From the NCBI RefSeq assembly GCF_019551435.1, contig NZ_CP080544.1, forward strand, positions 1,054,001-1,118,000: 64,000 bases of DNA, written 5' to 3'. The DNA is from Lysobacter soyae. GTDB lineage: Bacteria; Pseudomonadota; Gammaproteobacteria; Xanthomonadales; Xanthomonadaceae. The notes under the pieces were generated by a model that searched no databases, was not told the origin of the DNA, and saw only the letters and a list, made by a program, of their open reading frames with translations. The translations under genes and the position numbers were made by a program. Position 1 is the first letter of the stretch. Every line of letters starts with the position of its first letter. This document shows positions 55,572-64,000 of this stretch, piece by piece.

Positions 55572-55717
55572 TTGGATGGGTCCCTGTATTCGTGATGCGG
55601 CGCCAGTCGCCGTACCAACACGTATATCGCATGTCCGGTCAAACATGCAAAGTCGCAACGCAACATTCAGCTGGCGTATGTTCGCCGATGCCGAACGTTA
55701 AGCCTTAAAATGGCGTC

Positions 55718-56578
55718 ATGAATACTTCATTGCCGAAAAGACTGCAGGCGCACGCCGTGCAGGGTGCCCTCCACCCGCATGCGGGGGTGCGCAATGTCAT
55801 CGTGGTCGGCTCGGGCAAGGGCGGGGTCGGGAAATCGACAACCGCCGTGAACTTCGCCGCTGCGCTGCAAAAATTGGGCTATCGGGTGGGCATTTTGGAC
55901 GCGGATGTCTATGGCCCGTCTATTCCGGCGATGCTCGGCCTGCACGGAAAACCGACGACACCGGACGGCAAATCCTTTGCCCCTTTGCAAGCGCATGGGC
56001 TGCAGGCGATGTCGATCGGTTCGCTGCTCGACTCGGAGGACGCGCCGGCCATTTGGCGGGGCCCCATGGCGACCTCGGCGCTCACCCAATTGTTCAATGA
56101 CACCCGTTGGGATGATCTCGATGTCTTGGTGGTGGATCTACCGCCGGGCACGGGCGATATCCAATTGACGCTGGCGCAAAAAATACCGGTCGCGGGCGCG
56201 ATTATCGTCACGACGCCCCAAGACATCGCCACATTGGATGCGCGCAAAGCTTTGCGTATGTTCGAGAAGGTCGGCGTGCCCGTTCTGGGGGTCGTAGAAA
56301 ACATGGCGACGCATATTTGCAGCGCATGCGGGCACGAAGAACCGGTATTCGGCAGCGGTGGCGGTCAAAGCATGGCGGAACGCTATGACGTACCGATGTT
56401 GGGCAGTCTGCCGCTCGATATCCGTATCCGGACCCAAGGGGATGCTGGCGTCCCGGTGACCATTGCCGAACCGGATTCCGCCTTGGCCGCCGCGTATGTT
56501 GCCATTGCCGAACGCACCATCGAAGCGCTTGAAAGGCGCCCACGCACACAAGGCAGTATTGCCGCTTCGCTCGTTTGA
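55718..56578 (+). CDS. mrp: Mrp/ApbC-type iron-sulfur carrier ATPase
   Basis: A 286-residue P-loop ATPase that carries iron-sulfur clusters. The deviant Walker [14 protein letters not shown] is at residues 31-43, [12 protein letters not shown] and [14 protein letters not shown] follow, and the cluster cysteines are in [10 protein letters not shown]. The N-terminal MIP18-like domain of E. coli Mrp (369 residues) is missing, so this is the short form. TAAAAT (55706-55711) stands six bases before the ATG, with no Shine-Dalgarno. dcd follows after 28 bases. Confidence 0.95.
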   Translation: MNTSLPKRLQAHAVQGALHPHAGVRNVIVVGSGKGGVGKSTTAVNFAAALQKLGYRVGILDADVYGPSIPAMLGLHGKPTTPDGKSFAPLQAHGLQAMSIGSLLDSEDAPAIWRGPMATSALTQLFNDTRWDDLDVLVVDLPPGTGDIQLTLAQKIPVAGAIIVTTPQDIATLDARKALRMFEKVGVPVLGVVENMATHICSACGHEEPVFGSGGGQSMAERYDVPMLGSLPLDIRIRTQGDAGVPVTIAEPDSALAAAYVAIAERTIEALERRPRTQGSIAASLV

Positions 56579-56606
56579 GCACACCGATCAACCACCAAGG
56601 ACTTTG

Positions 56607-57176
56607 ATGAGTATCAAGAGCGATAAATGGATCCGCCGCATGTCGGAACAGCACGACATGATTTCGCCGTTCGAACCGGGTCAGGTCAAGGTGAATCAAG
56701 AAGGCGGTCGAATCGTCAGTTACGGGACCTCGAGCTACGGCTATGACGTGCGTTGCTCCCGCGAATTCAAAGTGTTCACCAACATCAACTCCACCATCGT
56801 GGATCCCAAGGTGTTCGACAGTGGCAGCTTTGTGGACATCGAGTCCGACGTTTGCATCATTCCGCCCAACTCGTTTGCGTTGGCGCGAACGGTTGAGTAC
56901 TTCAAGATTCCACGAGATGTTCTGGTGGTCTGCTTGGGTAAAAGCACCTATGCCCGTTGCGGCATCATCGTCAATGTGACGCCGCTCGAGCCCGAGTGGG
57001 AAGGTCATGTCACCTTGGAATTCAGCAACACGACGCCTTTGCCTGCGCGCATTTACGCCAATGAGGGCGTGGCGCAAATGCTGTTCTTCCAATCCGACGA
57101 GGTGTGCGATACCTCATATCGCGACCGGGGCGGCAAATACCAAGGTCAAACCGGCGTCACCTTGCCGAAAACCTGA
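56607..57176 (+). CDS. dcd: dCTP deaminase
   Basis: A 189-residue trimeric enzyme converting dCTP to dUTP, the main source of dTMP precursors in gammaproteobacteria. [38 protein letters not shown] (Arg and Ser of the active site, general-base Glu shortly after in [10 protein letters not shown]) and [15 protein letters not shown] are typical. AAGGA lies seven bases before the ATG at 56607. The mrp-dcd pair is often seen near metG. Confidence 0.97.
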   Translation: MSIKSDKWIRRMSEQHDMISPFEPGQVKVNQEGGRIVSYGTSSYGYDVRCSREFKVFTNINSTIVDPKVFDSGSFVDIESDVCIIPPNSFALARTVEYFKIPRDVLVVCLGKSTYARCGIIVNVTPLEPEWEGHVTLEFSNTTPLPARIYANEGVAQMLFFQSDEVCDTSYRDRGGKYQGQTGVTLPKT

Positions 57177-57189
57177 AGTCCATCGGGCA

Positions 57190-57480
57190 TCAACGATTGC
57201 GCTCATAGGTGACAAAAAAGCCTACGAGATCGGCGTTTTCGATATAGGGCTCGACGCTCACCACGTGGTAGCCGCGTGCATAGAACGCGGCGTGCGCCTC
57301 GCTCAATCCGTTGGCCGCGCCCTGTTTCCGGAAACCCCAAGTCGCGTCGACGAAGATCGTCACCGCCGGCATTGCTGCTGCCGCGGCTTCTTCCGCCGAT
57401 TTGGCGGGACTCTTGCTGAAAATGCCCGCGCTGGCCATTTGGCTGGCTAACAAGAGCGCGAGCAGGGCGATTTTCTTCAT
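57190..57480 (-). CDS. Small secreted protein, 96 residues, unknown
   Basis: A 96-residue protein with a clear signal peptide (MKKIALLALLLASQMASAG) and a mature part of about 77 residues: an Ala/Lys-rich start, then VTIFVDATWGFRKQGAANG and FYARGYHVVSVEPYIENADL. The ATG at 57480 overlaps the stop of the HIT gene (ATGA). I do not recognise the family; a periplasmic, possibly ferredoxin-like small fold is a guess. It ends 13 bases from the dcd stop on the other strand. Confidence 0.75.
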   Translation of the reverse strand: MKKIALLALLLASQMASAGIFSKSPAKSAEEAAAAAMPAVTIFVDATWGFRKQGAANGLSEAHAAFYARGYHVVSVEPYIENADLVGFFVTYERNR

Positions 57481-57917
57481 AAGACCGGTTCCATGGGTAA
57501 TACATGACTGAGTGCCTCGCGCAATTGGGCGCGAAGTGCGAGTGATTGTGCGTGGGGCCTTTTTTCGACGGGCACCGCGCCCCAAACCGGTGCGGGCCAC
57601 GCGGCATCGGCTTTGAAGCGCGCGACGACATGCACGTGCAATTGGCTGACCACATTACCCAAGGCGGCGACATTGAGTTTGTCGGGTGAGAACACCTCGC
57701 GCAGTGCCTTTGCGGCAGCGTCTGTTTCGACGGCGAGTTGCGCACGTTGCGCCGCCGCCAGGTCAATGATCTCGGTGACGCCAACGACTTCGGGCACAAG
57801 AACCAGCCAAGGGTAGTGCGTGTCATCCATCAGAAGCACGTGGCACAAGGGCCAGCGCCCGAGTGCCAATGTATCTGCGGCGAGGCGCGGGTCGAGTCGC
57901 CATTCGGATGAGCTCAA
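57477..57917 (-). CDS. HIT domain protein
   Basis: A 146-residue histidine-triad family protein, hydrolases or transferases of nucleotide phosphates. The triad region reads QLHVHVVAR, so the first of the three histidines is Gln while the catalytic middle and last are kept. PLCHVLLMDDTHYPWLVLVP and DKLNVAALGNVV are typical of a proteobacterial subgroup that shares this Gln, as far as I recall. The start is TTG 57917, overlapping the stop of the hydrolase gene; no ATG or GTG is available. Substrate unknown. Confidence 0.85.
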   Translation of the reverse strand: MSSSEWRLDPRLAADTLALGRWPLCHVLLMDDTHYPWLVLVPEVVGVTEIIDLAAAQRAQLAVETDAAAKALREVFSPDKLNVAALGNVVSQLHVHVVARFKADAAWPAPVWGAVPVEKRPHAQSLALRAQLREALSHVLPMEPVL

Positions 57918-58585
57918 CGCAAGGACTCCTTGAAAAACCGCAAGCTTCGTTCATCCGCCAGGTAAGCGGCTTCGGCGTGGTAGTGACTATTGTCCACGTC
58001 ACGATTGAACGCGTGCCCGGCACCTTTGTAGACGAACAATTCGGCGGCCGGTTGTGCCGCGCGCGTCTTTTCAATGGCCTCCGGCGGTATGGAGGCATCC
58101 TCCGCGCCGAAGTGGAACATCAATGGCGCCCTCGCGGTTTCGTTGAGGAAGGGCAGGGATTTCGCGCCGTAGTAACTGACTGCGGGCAAGCCCAGCCGCG
58201 TGTTGCACAGGAACGCCACGCTGCCACCCCAGCAGAATCCGACCACGCCAACAACGCCGGCGCCGCGTGCCTTCAGGACATCACATGCCGAGCGAACGAC
58301 ATCGAGCGCGCGATCGAAACCGACGGCCGCCGCAAGCGCCCGGCCGCGATTCATGCCGTCAGCGTCGTAGTCGAGTTCGACGTCCGGCGATTCAATATCG
58401 AAAAACGCGGGTGCGATCGCCAAATAGCCTTCTTGCGCGAAGTGTCGGGTCACATCACGGATATGCGCGTTGGCGCCGAAAATTTCCTGAATGACCACAA
58501 TGCCGGCGCTTGCAGGCGTTTCAGGTTCAGCGAGATAGGCTTTGACGTCGGGGCAGTTCGCGACGTGAAGAGAGACGGTTTCCAT
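57914..58585 (-). CDS. Dienelactone hydrolase family protein
   Basis: A 223-residue alpha/beta hydrolase. The catalytic Cys is in VVGFCWGGSVAFL, the Asp in FGAEDASIPPEA and the His in GAGHAFNRD, with the Glu that activates the Cys in VVIQEIFGANAHI. Dienelactone hydrolases open chlorinated-catechol lactones, but most genomic members have unknown substrates. A TATTCT -10 on the minus strand (58612-58617) overlaps a -10 for rimO. It heads the unit hydrolase-HIT-small secreted protein. Confidence 0.92.
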   Translation of the reverse strand: METVSLHVANCPDVKAYLAEPETPASAGIVVIQEIFGANAHIRDVTRHFAQEGYLAIAPAFFDIESPDVELDYDADGMNRGRALAAAVGFDRALDVVRSACDVLKARGAGVVGVVGFCWGGSVAFLCNTRLGLPAVSYYGAKSLPFLNETARAPLMFHFGAEDASIPPEAIEKTRAAQPAAELFVYKGAGHAFNRDVDNSHYHAEAAYLADERSLRFFKESLR

Positions 58586-58610
58586 GGGAACGGTCCGGGG
58601 GGATCAGCCT

Positions 58611-58617
58611 TAGAATA
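58611..58617. promoter_or_regulatory. Overlapping divergent -10 elements for rimO and the hydrolase
   Basis: The seven bases TAGAATA give TAGAAT on the plus strand (58611-58616) and TATTCT on the minus strand (58612-58617). Each lies about 25-30 bases from the divergent starts at 58647 and 58585. Only one polymerase could bind at a time. Confidence 0.45.
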
Positions 58618-58646
58618 GACCGGTCCCTTGATCAGAACCACGGCAC

Positions 58647-59978
58647 ATGACCATCGCAGCACCCAAAGTCGGTTTCGTCAGTCTCGGCTGCCCGAAGGCG
58701 CTCGTCGACTCAGAACGCATCCTGACGCAACTGAAAGTCGAGGGTTATGCCGTCGCACCGAACTACGACGACGCGGATGTGGTGGTGGTGAACACCTGCG
58801 GATTCATCGATTCAGCGGTGGCCGAATCCTTGGACGCGATCGGCGAAGCCATGGCGGAAAACGGTAAGGTCATCGTCACCGGTTGCTTGGGTAAACGTGC
58901 AGACATCATTCGCGAGGCACATCCGGGCGTGTTGTCGATCAGCGGCCCGCAAGACTACGTGAGCGTGATGGATGCCGTGCATTCGGCGCTGCCGCCGGCG
59001 CATGATCCGTTCATCGACTTGATCCCGGACTACGGCATCAAACTGACGCCCAAGCACTATGCCTACCTGAAAATTTCGGAAGGCTGCAACCATCGCTGCA
59101 CCTTCTGCATCATTCCCTCCATGCGCGGCGATTTGGTTTCGCGTCCCGTGGATGAGGTCTTGCGTGAAGCCGAAAAGCTGGCCGCCGGCGGCGTAAAAGA
59201 GTTGTTGGTGGTGTCACAGGACACCAGTGCCTATGGCGTCGATGTGCGTTATGCACCGCGCACGTGGCATGAAAAAATCTATGAAACGCGCATGAAATCT
59301 TTGTGCGAAGGATTGTCCGAACTCGGGATCTGGACGCGCCTGCATTACGTGTATCCGTACCCCCATGTGGACGACATCATTCCTTTGATGGCTGACGGGA
59401 AAATCCTGCCGTATCTCGATATTCCGTTCCAACATGCCAGCCCGAAGGTGTTGAAGGCGATGAAACGCCCTGGCGCTATCGACAAGACCCTTCAACGTGT
59501 CCACAACTGGCGCAAGGTTTGTCCGGATCTCACGATTCGCAGCACGTTTATCGTCGGATTCCCGGGTGAAACGGAGGCCGATTTCCAAATGCTGTTGGAT
59601 TTCATCGAAGACGCCCAGCTTGACCGCGTCGGTGCTTTCACTTATTCGCCGGTGGAAGGCGCAGCCGCGAATGCGATTGAGGGTCATGTCCCGGCGGAAG
59701 AGCAAGCGTCGCGTCTGGCGCGATTCATGGCCTTGCAGGCCGAGATATCAGAGGCCAAGCTGGCGGCGAAAGTGGGGACACGTCAATCTTGCATCGTCGA
59801 TGAGATTGACGGTGAATTGGCCATCGCACGATCCAAGGCCGACGCGCCGGAAATCGACGGCTTGGTACAGATTCAAAACGGTTTCGAGGCCGGTTTGAAG
59901 CCCGGCGATTTCGTCGATGTCGACATCATGGGCAGTGACGAGCACGATTTGTACGGCGAAGTGCCCTTTGACGATTAA
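58647..59978 (+). CDS. rimO: Ribosomal protein S12 methylthiotransferase RimO
   Basis: A 443-residue radical SAM enzyme that methylthiolates Asp88 of ribosomal protein S12. The N-terminal UPF0004 domain has [22 protein letters not shown] and VTGCLGKR (three cluster cysteines), the radical SAM motif is [18 protein letters not shown], and a TRAM domain ends the protein. These distinguish it from MiaB. Its TAA stop overlaps the greB stop on the other strand by four bases. Confidence 0.98.
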   Translation: MTIAAPKVGFVSLGCPKALVDSERILTQLKVEGYAVAPNYDDADVVVVNTCGFIDSAVAESLDAIGEAMAENGKVIVTGCLGKRADIIREAHPGVLSISGPQDYVSVMDAVHSALPPAHDPFIDLIPDYGIKLTPKHYAYLKISEGCNHRCTFCIIPSMRGDLVSRPVDEVLREAEKLAAGGVKELLVVSQDTSAYGVDVRYAPRTWHEKIYETRMKSLCEGLSELGIWTRLHYVYPYPHVDDIIPLMADGKILPYLDIPFQHASPKVLKAMKRPGAIDKTLQRVHNWRKVCPDLTIRSTFIVGFPGETEADFQMLLDFIEDAQLDRVGAFTYSPVEGAAANAIEGHVPAEEQASRLARFMALQAEISEAKLAAKVGTRQSCIVDEIDGELAIARSKADAPEIDGLVQIQNGFEAGLKPGDFVDVDIMGSDEHDLYGEVPFDD

Positions 59979-60478
59979 GCGGGATAACGCACTCCCGCAA
60001 CAATGAAGCTGCGTTTGCCTGCCGGAAGCTCGACTTCGAATTCGTCGTCGACACGCCGTTTGAGCAAGGCACGGGCCATCGGCGAGTCGATACTGATCAT
60101 GCCTTTCGCGGCATCGGTTTCATCCGGACCGACGATTCGATAGGTCGTGCAATCGCCGCTGTCCAAGTCTTCCAGCTGGACCACGGCGCCGAAAAAAATG
60201 CACTCCGGATCTGTAGGGGTGTCACCTGCGACCCGCAGCGCCGGGATGCGTTTGCTCAGATAGCGGACGCGACGGTCAATCTCCGCCAATTGCTTCTTTC
60301 GATAGATGTACTCCGCGTTCTCCGAGCGGTCCCCTTCCGCGGCCGCCGCCGATAAAGCACGTACAACTTCCGGACGGCGCACGCGCCACAGGTCATCGAG
60401 CTCCGCTTTCAAGAGCGCATGCCCGTCGGGCGTGATCAGCGCGGTGCTGGTCGGGGATGGAGGGCGCCAACGTCCCAT
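59975..60478 (-). CDS. greB: Transcription elongation factor GreB
   Basis: A 167-residue cleavage factor that rescues backtracked RNA polymerase. The N-terminal coiled-coil carries [20 protein letters not shown], with the acidic tip, and [15 protein letters not shown] marks GreB rather than GreA. The C-terminal domain has [21 protein letters not shown]. The start ATG 60478 lies 17 bases after the ATPase stop. Longer Ser/Pro-containing N terminus ([10 protein letters not shown]) is unusual but short. Confidence 0.96.
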   Translation of the reverse strand: MGRWRPPSPTSTALITPDGHALLKAELDDLWRVRRPEVVRALSAAAAEGDRSENAEYIYRKKQLAEIDRRVRYLSKRIPALRVAGDTPTDPECIFFGAVVQLEDLDSGDCTTYRIVGPDETDAAKGMISIDSPMARALLKRRVDDEFEVELPAGKRSFIVAGVRYPA

Positions 60479-60495
60479 GTCTGTTGCGGCTTGCC

Positions 60496-62010
60496 TCAGC
60501 GACGCCCGCCGAAAATGCCGCCCAAAACGCCGCGAAGAATTTGCCGGCCCACCTGGGAGCCCACTGTGCGTGCCGTCTGCTTGGCCATGGTCTCGATCAT
60601 GCCTTGACGGCGCTTCGTTCCAAACAATGCGTCCTTGACCGTTTGGCCGATGCCGCTGTCTTCTTCAGCGGATTGATCCGCTGTTTTCGCCGGCGGCGCG
60701 TCGGCGGCAACCGTGGCCGCATCCGCTTTCTTCGCTAACATTTCTGCGGCGGATTCGCGGTCCACGGCTTGGTCATATTTGCCACCGACGGGGCTGGTAG
60801 CGCGCACTTGGGTTCTTTCGGCATCCGTGATCGCGCCGAGCCTGCAGCCCGGCGGAACAACCAAGGTCTTCTCGACCGGCATGGGGATACCCTTGTCTTG
60901 CAGCGTGGAAACCAACGCTTCGCCTACGCCGAGACTCGAAATGGTTTGCGGCAAATCGGCAATGGCGGGGTTGGGGACAAAGGTTTCCGCCGCTGTGCGA
61001 ACGGCTTTCTGGTCACGTGGCGTGAATGCGCGCAAGGCGTGTTGGAAACGATTGCCAAGCTGGCCCAAGATGGCGTCCGGCACATCGTCCGGAAACTGCG
61101 AGCAGAAATACACGCCCACACCTTTCGAGCGGATGATGCGCACGACTTGCTCGACGCGCTGTTGCAGGGCGGGCGGGGCATCGTCGAACAGCAAATGGGC
61201 TTCGTCAAAAACAAAGACCAGTTTCGGCTTGTCCAAGTCACCGACTTCCGGCAATCGCTCGAACAACTCGCTCAGCAACCAGAGCAGGAAGCTCGAATAA
61301 AGACGCGGTTTCAGGATGAGTTGATCGGCCGCGAGGATGTTAAGCACACCCTTGCCGTCTGTTGTGGTGCGCATCAAATCATTGAGGTCGAGCGCGGGTT
61401 CACCGAAGAACGCGTCGCCGCCTTGTTGCTCGATTTGCAGCAGTGCACGCTGGATCGCACCGATGGATTGTGTGCTCACCAAGCCGTAACTGGTCGAAAT
61501 ATCCTTGCGTTCGTCGGCAATCAGTCCGAGCAGCGCCCTCAGGTCTTTCAAATCCAGCAACAACAGGCCGCGATCATCGGCGAGTTTGAAAACGATATCT
61601 AGCACGCCGCTCTGGGTGTCATTCAACTCAAGCACGCGCGAGAGCAGAAGCGGTCCCATTTCGCTGACCGTGGTACGGACGGGATGTCCCTTTTGACCCC
61701 ATAGATCCCAAAACACCACCGGGTTCGGCGCATGACTGAAACCTGTCACACCGAGTTCTTTGATGCGGGCATCGATTTTTTCATTGGGTGTCCCGGCCAT
61801 GGCGAGGCCGGCGACGTCGCCTTTGACGTCGGCAAGGAACACCGGAACACCGATCTTGGAAAAACCTTCCGCCAACGTCATCAGCGTGACGGTTTTGCCG
61901 GTGCCCGTGGCGCCCGCCACCAAGCCGTGGCGATTGCCGTATTTCGGAAGCAAATGGACATCACCGCTATCAGGACTGCTGACACCCTTGCCGACAAGAA
62001 TGGGATCCAT
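60496..62010 (-). CDS. HerA/YjgR-type ATPase (DUF853)
   Basis: A 504-residue P-loop ATPase of the YjgR group related to HerA/FtsK. Walker A is [20 protein letters not shown] near residue 36, Walker [17 protein letters not shown], and [20 protein letters not shown] and [20 protein letters not shown] are family blocks. An Ala/Lys-rich linker and a Gly/Arg C-terminal tail ([15 protein letters not shown]) follow. Biological role is unknown. I prefer ATG 62010, with GGAA before it, over an ATG at 62037. No nuclease partner (NurA, SIR2) is next to it, so I do not read it as a defence gene. Confidence 0.9.
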   Translation of the reverse strand: MDPILVGKGVSSPDSGDVHLLPKYGNRHGLVAGATGTGKTVTLMTLAEGFSKIGVPVFLADVKGDVAGLAMAGTPNEKIDARIKELGVTGFSHAPNPVVFWDLWGQKGHPVRTTVSEMGPLLLSRVLELNDTQSGVLDIVFKLADDRGLLLLDLKDLRALLGLIADERKDISTSYGLVSTQSIGAIQRALLQIEQQGGDAFFGEPALDLNDLMRTTTDGKGVLNILAADQLILKPRLYSSFLLWLLSELFERLPEVGDLDKPKLVFVFDEAHLLFDDAPPALQQRVEQVVRIIRSKGVGVYFCSQFPDDVPDAILGQLGNRFQHALRAFTPRDQKAVRTAAETFVPNPAIADLPQTISSLGVGEALVSTLQDKGIPMPVEKTLVVPPGCRLGAITDAERTQVRATSPVGGKYDQAVDRESAAEMLAKKADAATVAADAPPAKTADQSAEEDSGIGQTVKDALFGTKRRQGMIETMAKQTARTVGSQVGRQILRGVLGGIFGGRR

Positions 62011-62138
62011 GGAAATTCCGCGAATGAAAAAATTCATTCTAGCGGTACTCGTGTCAAATGAACGGGCGTGTCAACCTTGCCCTTGCGCGCCGGAAAGACT
62101 AGGCTCGGGTTTCAGCTTCAAGTGACTGGATCGGACAA

Positions 62139-63716
62139 GTGCGGATTGCAAAAAAGTGTGTGTTGGCGGCGTCGCCGCTGGTAATGGCAATGCTGGTGTC
62201 GCCTTCCGCGGCCGCCCGGAACAGCAAGGAAACCGCATTGCGCGCAGAAATGACGCGTTTGGAAAATGTGGCAAAGGCGGCCAAATCGGCCGATGAGCGT
62301 GATCGCGCCATCTCACAGATGGATGACGCACTCCAGCAATGCGGGAAATTGAAGGGTTGCCAAATCGTCCCGTTGCTCGAAATCTACAAGCGTTCACTCG
62401 CGATCGAAGATTCGTTGGATGATGCGGACTTGGATGACATCGATGCGGAAGACCGGATCAATGTGACCGGGCTCAACGTGCCGGACGGTGCGAACGCCGA
62501 TGCACTGTTGGATGATCGCAGTCGCAATTTCCTGGCGCGCGTGCAAATGAATCCGGCGGTTCAGGCCGGCATCCGCCGCTGGTTGACGGACATGCGTCCG
62601 TCCTTGATGACCAGCTATGAGAATTTCCAGTACCTGAAACCGCAAATGGCGCCGGCGTTTCACAAGTACGGCCTGTCAGAGGCCTTGCTGTTCGGCATCG
62701 TTGCCAAGGAATCGAACGGAAAAGTCCATGTCGGGTCGCGTGTCGGTGCGGTCGGACCTCTGCAATTCATGCCCGCCACCGGACGCAGATTCGGATTGGG
62801 GAACGATGGGACCGGATTCGACACCCGTTACGACCCGGCCATGTCGGCTGAAGCGGCCGCCAGCTATATCGTGGAGCGTTTTGCCGAATTGAATGGCAGC
62901 ATCGAAATGGCGTTGGCTGCCTATAACGGCGGTGAAGGTCGTGCGCTGCGCATCTTCAACGCGACGGGCAGCAAGAATTTCTGGGATTCGACCGTTTACA
63001 ACCAATTTCCTGCGGAAACACGCGATTACGTGCCGATGGTGATTGCCGCTGCTTGGCTGTACTTGCATGCACGCGACTACGGTCTGCGGTTCCCGCGCAT
63101 TTCCAACAAGCAGGTGTCGCTGCGACTGCAGAAGCCCACCACCTTGAATGAGATGACGATTTGCATGGGCAATCAGCGCGGCACCGACGGTTTCCAGCGC
63201 GCGTTGCGCAACATGAATCCGCGCTTGGATGCGAATCAATGGCTGCCAGCGGGAACCACGCTGACGGTCAACTCAACGATGTCGCGTGCCTACAGTTGGA
63301 ATTGCGTCAACGGCAAGCGTGCCGACATCGCGCGGCAAGTGATCAGCGCGGATCCCTCGACCGCCATCGTGCGGGTGGGGGCGTTGGTCAATCGCACGGA
63401 CGCGTCGGCAGACAACTCGGATGTCGTCGCCAGCAATCGTCCGGGTGATGACGCGACGTCTAACAACGATCCGGCCATGGTCGTGCAAAAGCCGGCGACA
63501 GCCAAATCACGGGCCTTGATAACCCCCGCCAAATCCGCGGCGGTCACCAATTCGGTACCGTCCACGCATCGCGTGCGCGACGGCGAAACGCTCTACAGCA
63601 TTGCGCGCGATTACCAATGCAATGTCGGTGGGCTGATCAGTGGCAACGCACTGAAAGCGCCGCGGTATAACATCCGGCCCGGTCAGGTCTTGAGCTTGGC
63701 CAACTGCAAGCGTTGA
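62139..63716 (+). CDS. mltD: Lytic murein transglycosylase with C-terminal LysM domain
   Basis: A 525-residue secreted protein. A signal peptide (about residues 1-26, LAASPLVMAMLVSPSAAA) is followed by an acidic helical stretch, an SLT domain with catalytic Glu in FGIVAKESNGKVH and the family blocks GAVGPLQFMPATGRR and MALAAYNGGEGRAL, a Ser/Asn/Ala-rich linker and one LysM domain (RVRDGETLYSIARDY to the end). It cuts the glycan between MurNAc and GlcNAc. Domain order is MltD-like but with one LysM only. The start is GTG 62139. A lipobox is not evident. Confidence 0.9.
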   Translation: MRIAKKCVLAASPLVMAMLVSPSAAARNSKETALRAEMTRLENVAKAAKSADERDRAISQMDDALQQCGKLKGCQIVPLLEIYKRSLAIEDSLDDADLDDIDAEDRINVTGLNVPDGANADALLDDRSRNFLARVQMNPAVQAGIRRWLTDMRPSLMTSYENFQYLKPQMAPAFHKYGLSEALLFGIVAKESNGKVHVGSRVGAVGPLQFMPATGRRFGLGNDGTGFDTRYDPAMSAEAAASYIVERFAELNGSIEMALAAYNGGEGRALRIFNATGSKNFWDSTVYNQFPAETRDYVPMVIAAAWLYLHARDYGLRFPRISNKQVSLRLQKPTTLNEMTICMGNQRGTDGFQRALRNMNPRLDANQWLPAGTTLTVNSTMSRAYSWNCVNGKRADIARQVISADPSTAIVRVGALVNRTDASADNSDVVASNRPGDDATSNNDPAMVVQKPATAKSRALITPAKSAAVTNSVPSTHRVRDGETLYSIARDYQCNVGGLISGNALKAPRYNIRPGQVLSLANCKR

Positions 63717-63722
63717 GGTTAC

Positions 63723-64000
63723 TCAACGCTTGTATTCGAACATCGGATCGCCCAATTTCACGGGCGTTTCCGCTGTGAGGCCCGATGCCCAGTTTCCGAC
63801 GTTTGCCGGAATCAAAACAATCACGGTTGAGCCGTAATTGAATCGGGCCATCTCTTCGAATCGTTTCAATGAGATGCCCTTGCCGCGCCAATCCTTGCGT
63901 TGGATGCGGTCGCCATACGCGGGGATTTCAATGCCGCTCCAGACGGTTTCGACGCCAGACACGAGCAATGCACCGACCATGACCATCATCATCGGGCCGA
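63723..64000 (-). CDS. psd: Phosphatidylserine decarboxylase, C-terminal part (cut by window end)
   Basis: The visible 92 residues are the end of a pyruvoyl-dependent phosphatidylserine decarboxylase, which makes phosphatidylethanolamine at the inner membrane. [15 protein letters not shown] is typical, and the self-cleavage site is in [13 protein letters not shown], where the usual LGST reads YGST; cleavage would occur between Gly and Ser. The rest lies beyond the window. Its stop is six bases from the stop of the convergent transglycosylase. Confidence 0.93.
   Translation of the reverse strand, partial: GPMMMVMVGALLVSGVETVWSGIEIPAYGDRIQRKDWRGKGISLKRFEEMARFNYGSTVIVLIPANVGNWASGLTAETPVKLGDPMFEYKR

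Noticed and set aside
60496-62010. Possible HerA-nuclease defence system
   Set aside because: The ATPase is of the widespread YjgR type and its neighbours are greB and a transglycosylase; no nuclease, SIR2 or DUF4297 gene is adjacent.

Overview
The window is a dense, ordinary-looking chromosomal segment of a gammaproteobacterium, most likely a member of the Xanthomonadaceae (Lysobacterales). Supporting signs are the giant NAD-dependent glutamate dehydrogenase, the bacterial kynurenine genes (kmo, kynU, acmsd, 3-HAO, RidA), a pcnB-folK-panB-panC-panD-pgi operon, a PrxQ-type Bcp with cysteines at 48 and 84, a nuclease-type MutL, and a soluble RnfB-like protein next to metG. Base composition looks moderate for that family (high fifties percent G+C by eye, not computed), so I do not name a genus. 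I see no insertion sequence, prophage, CRISPR array, rRNA operon or plasmid-type gene; one tRNA gene is present.

Layout. 1-7099 (+): end of an acyl-CoA dehydrogenase, then NAD-glutamate dehydrogenase, NAD kinase and a 5'-nucleotidase, the last three abutting or overlapping. 7100-16457 (-): one tightly packed run of eleven genes led by asnS, then two small unknown proteins, carbonic anhydrase, RidA, 3-hydroxyanthranilate dioxygenase, ACMSD, kynureninase, kynurenine monooxygenase, exonuclease I and a DUF2939 protein. 16565-20950 (+): iscA, the rpsF-rpsR-rplI ribosomal operon with a structured leader, dnaB (with a DnaA box upstream) and alr. 20951-24263 (-): sigma factor, Ala/Pro-rich membrane protein and ABC exporter. 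24361-27213 (+): a GAF-GAF-GGDEF-EAL cyclic-di-GMP protein. 27210-29977 (-): aldehyde dehydrogenase and xseA. 30025-31290 (+): ispG. 31312-39321 (-): DMT permease, murB, pyrD, ALDH7, tRNA-Arg(CCU), thiD, PIN-PhoH, bcp, gcvR. 39445-40872 (+): dapA and a short BamC-like lipoprotein. 40930-41253 (-): 7Fe ferredoxin. 41399-46820 (+): pcnB to pgi. 46828-47901 (-): queG. 47960-52566 (+): tsaE, amidase, mutL, TraB/GumN-like. 52558-55571 (-): RnfB-like, metG, DUF2147. 55718-57176 (+): mrp and dcd. 57190-58585 (-): small secreted protein, HIT protein, dienelactone hydrolase. 58647-59978 (+): rimO. 59975-62010 (-): greB and a HerA/YjgR-type ATPase. 62139-63716 (+): lytic transglycosylase. 63723-64000 (-): end of psd.

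Functionally the region mixes cofactor and NAD metabolism (nadK, kynurenine route, panBCD, thiD, folK, ispG), envelope construction (alr, murB, dapA, BamC-like, amidase, transglycosylase, psd), nucleic-acid maintenance (dnaB, sbcB, xseA, mutL, greB, pcnB, phoH) and translation or tRNA modification (asnS, metG, S6, S18, L9, tsaE, queG, rimO). No intergenic stretch exceeds 300 bases. Many genes overlap by 1 or 4 bases and several convergent pairs have no gap at all.

I did not find an evident new defence or mobile system. The candidates most worth a second look are the asnS-led kynurenine/carbonic anhydrase run with two unknown small proteins, the sigma/membrane protein/ABC exporter module, the four-segment rpsF leader RNA, the DnaA box ahead of dnaB, and a repeated spacing of -10-like hexamers six bases before start codons that suggests leaderless mRNAs.
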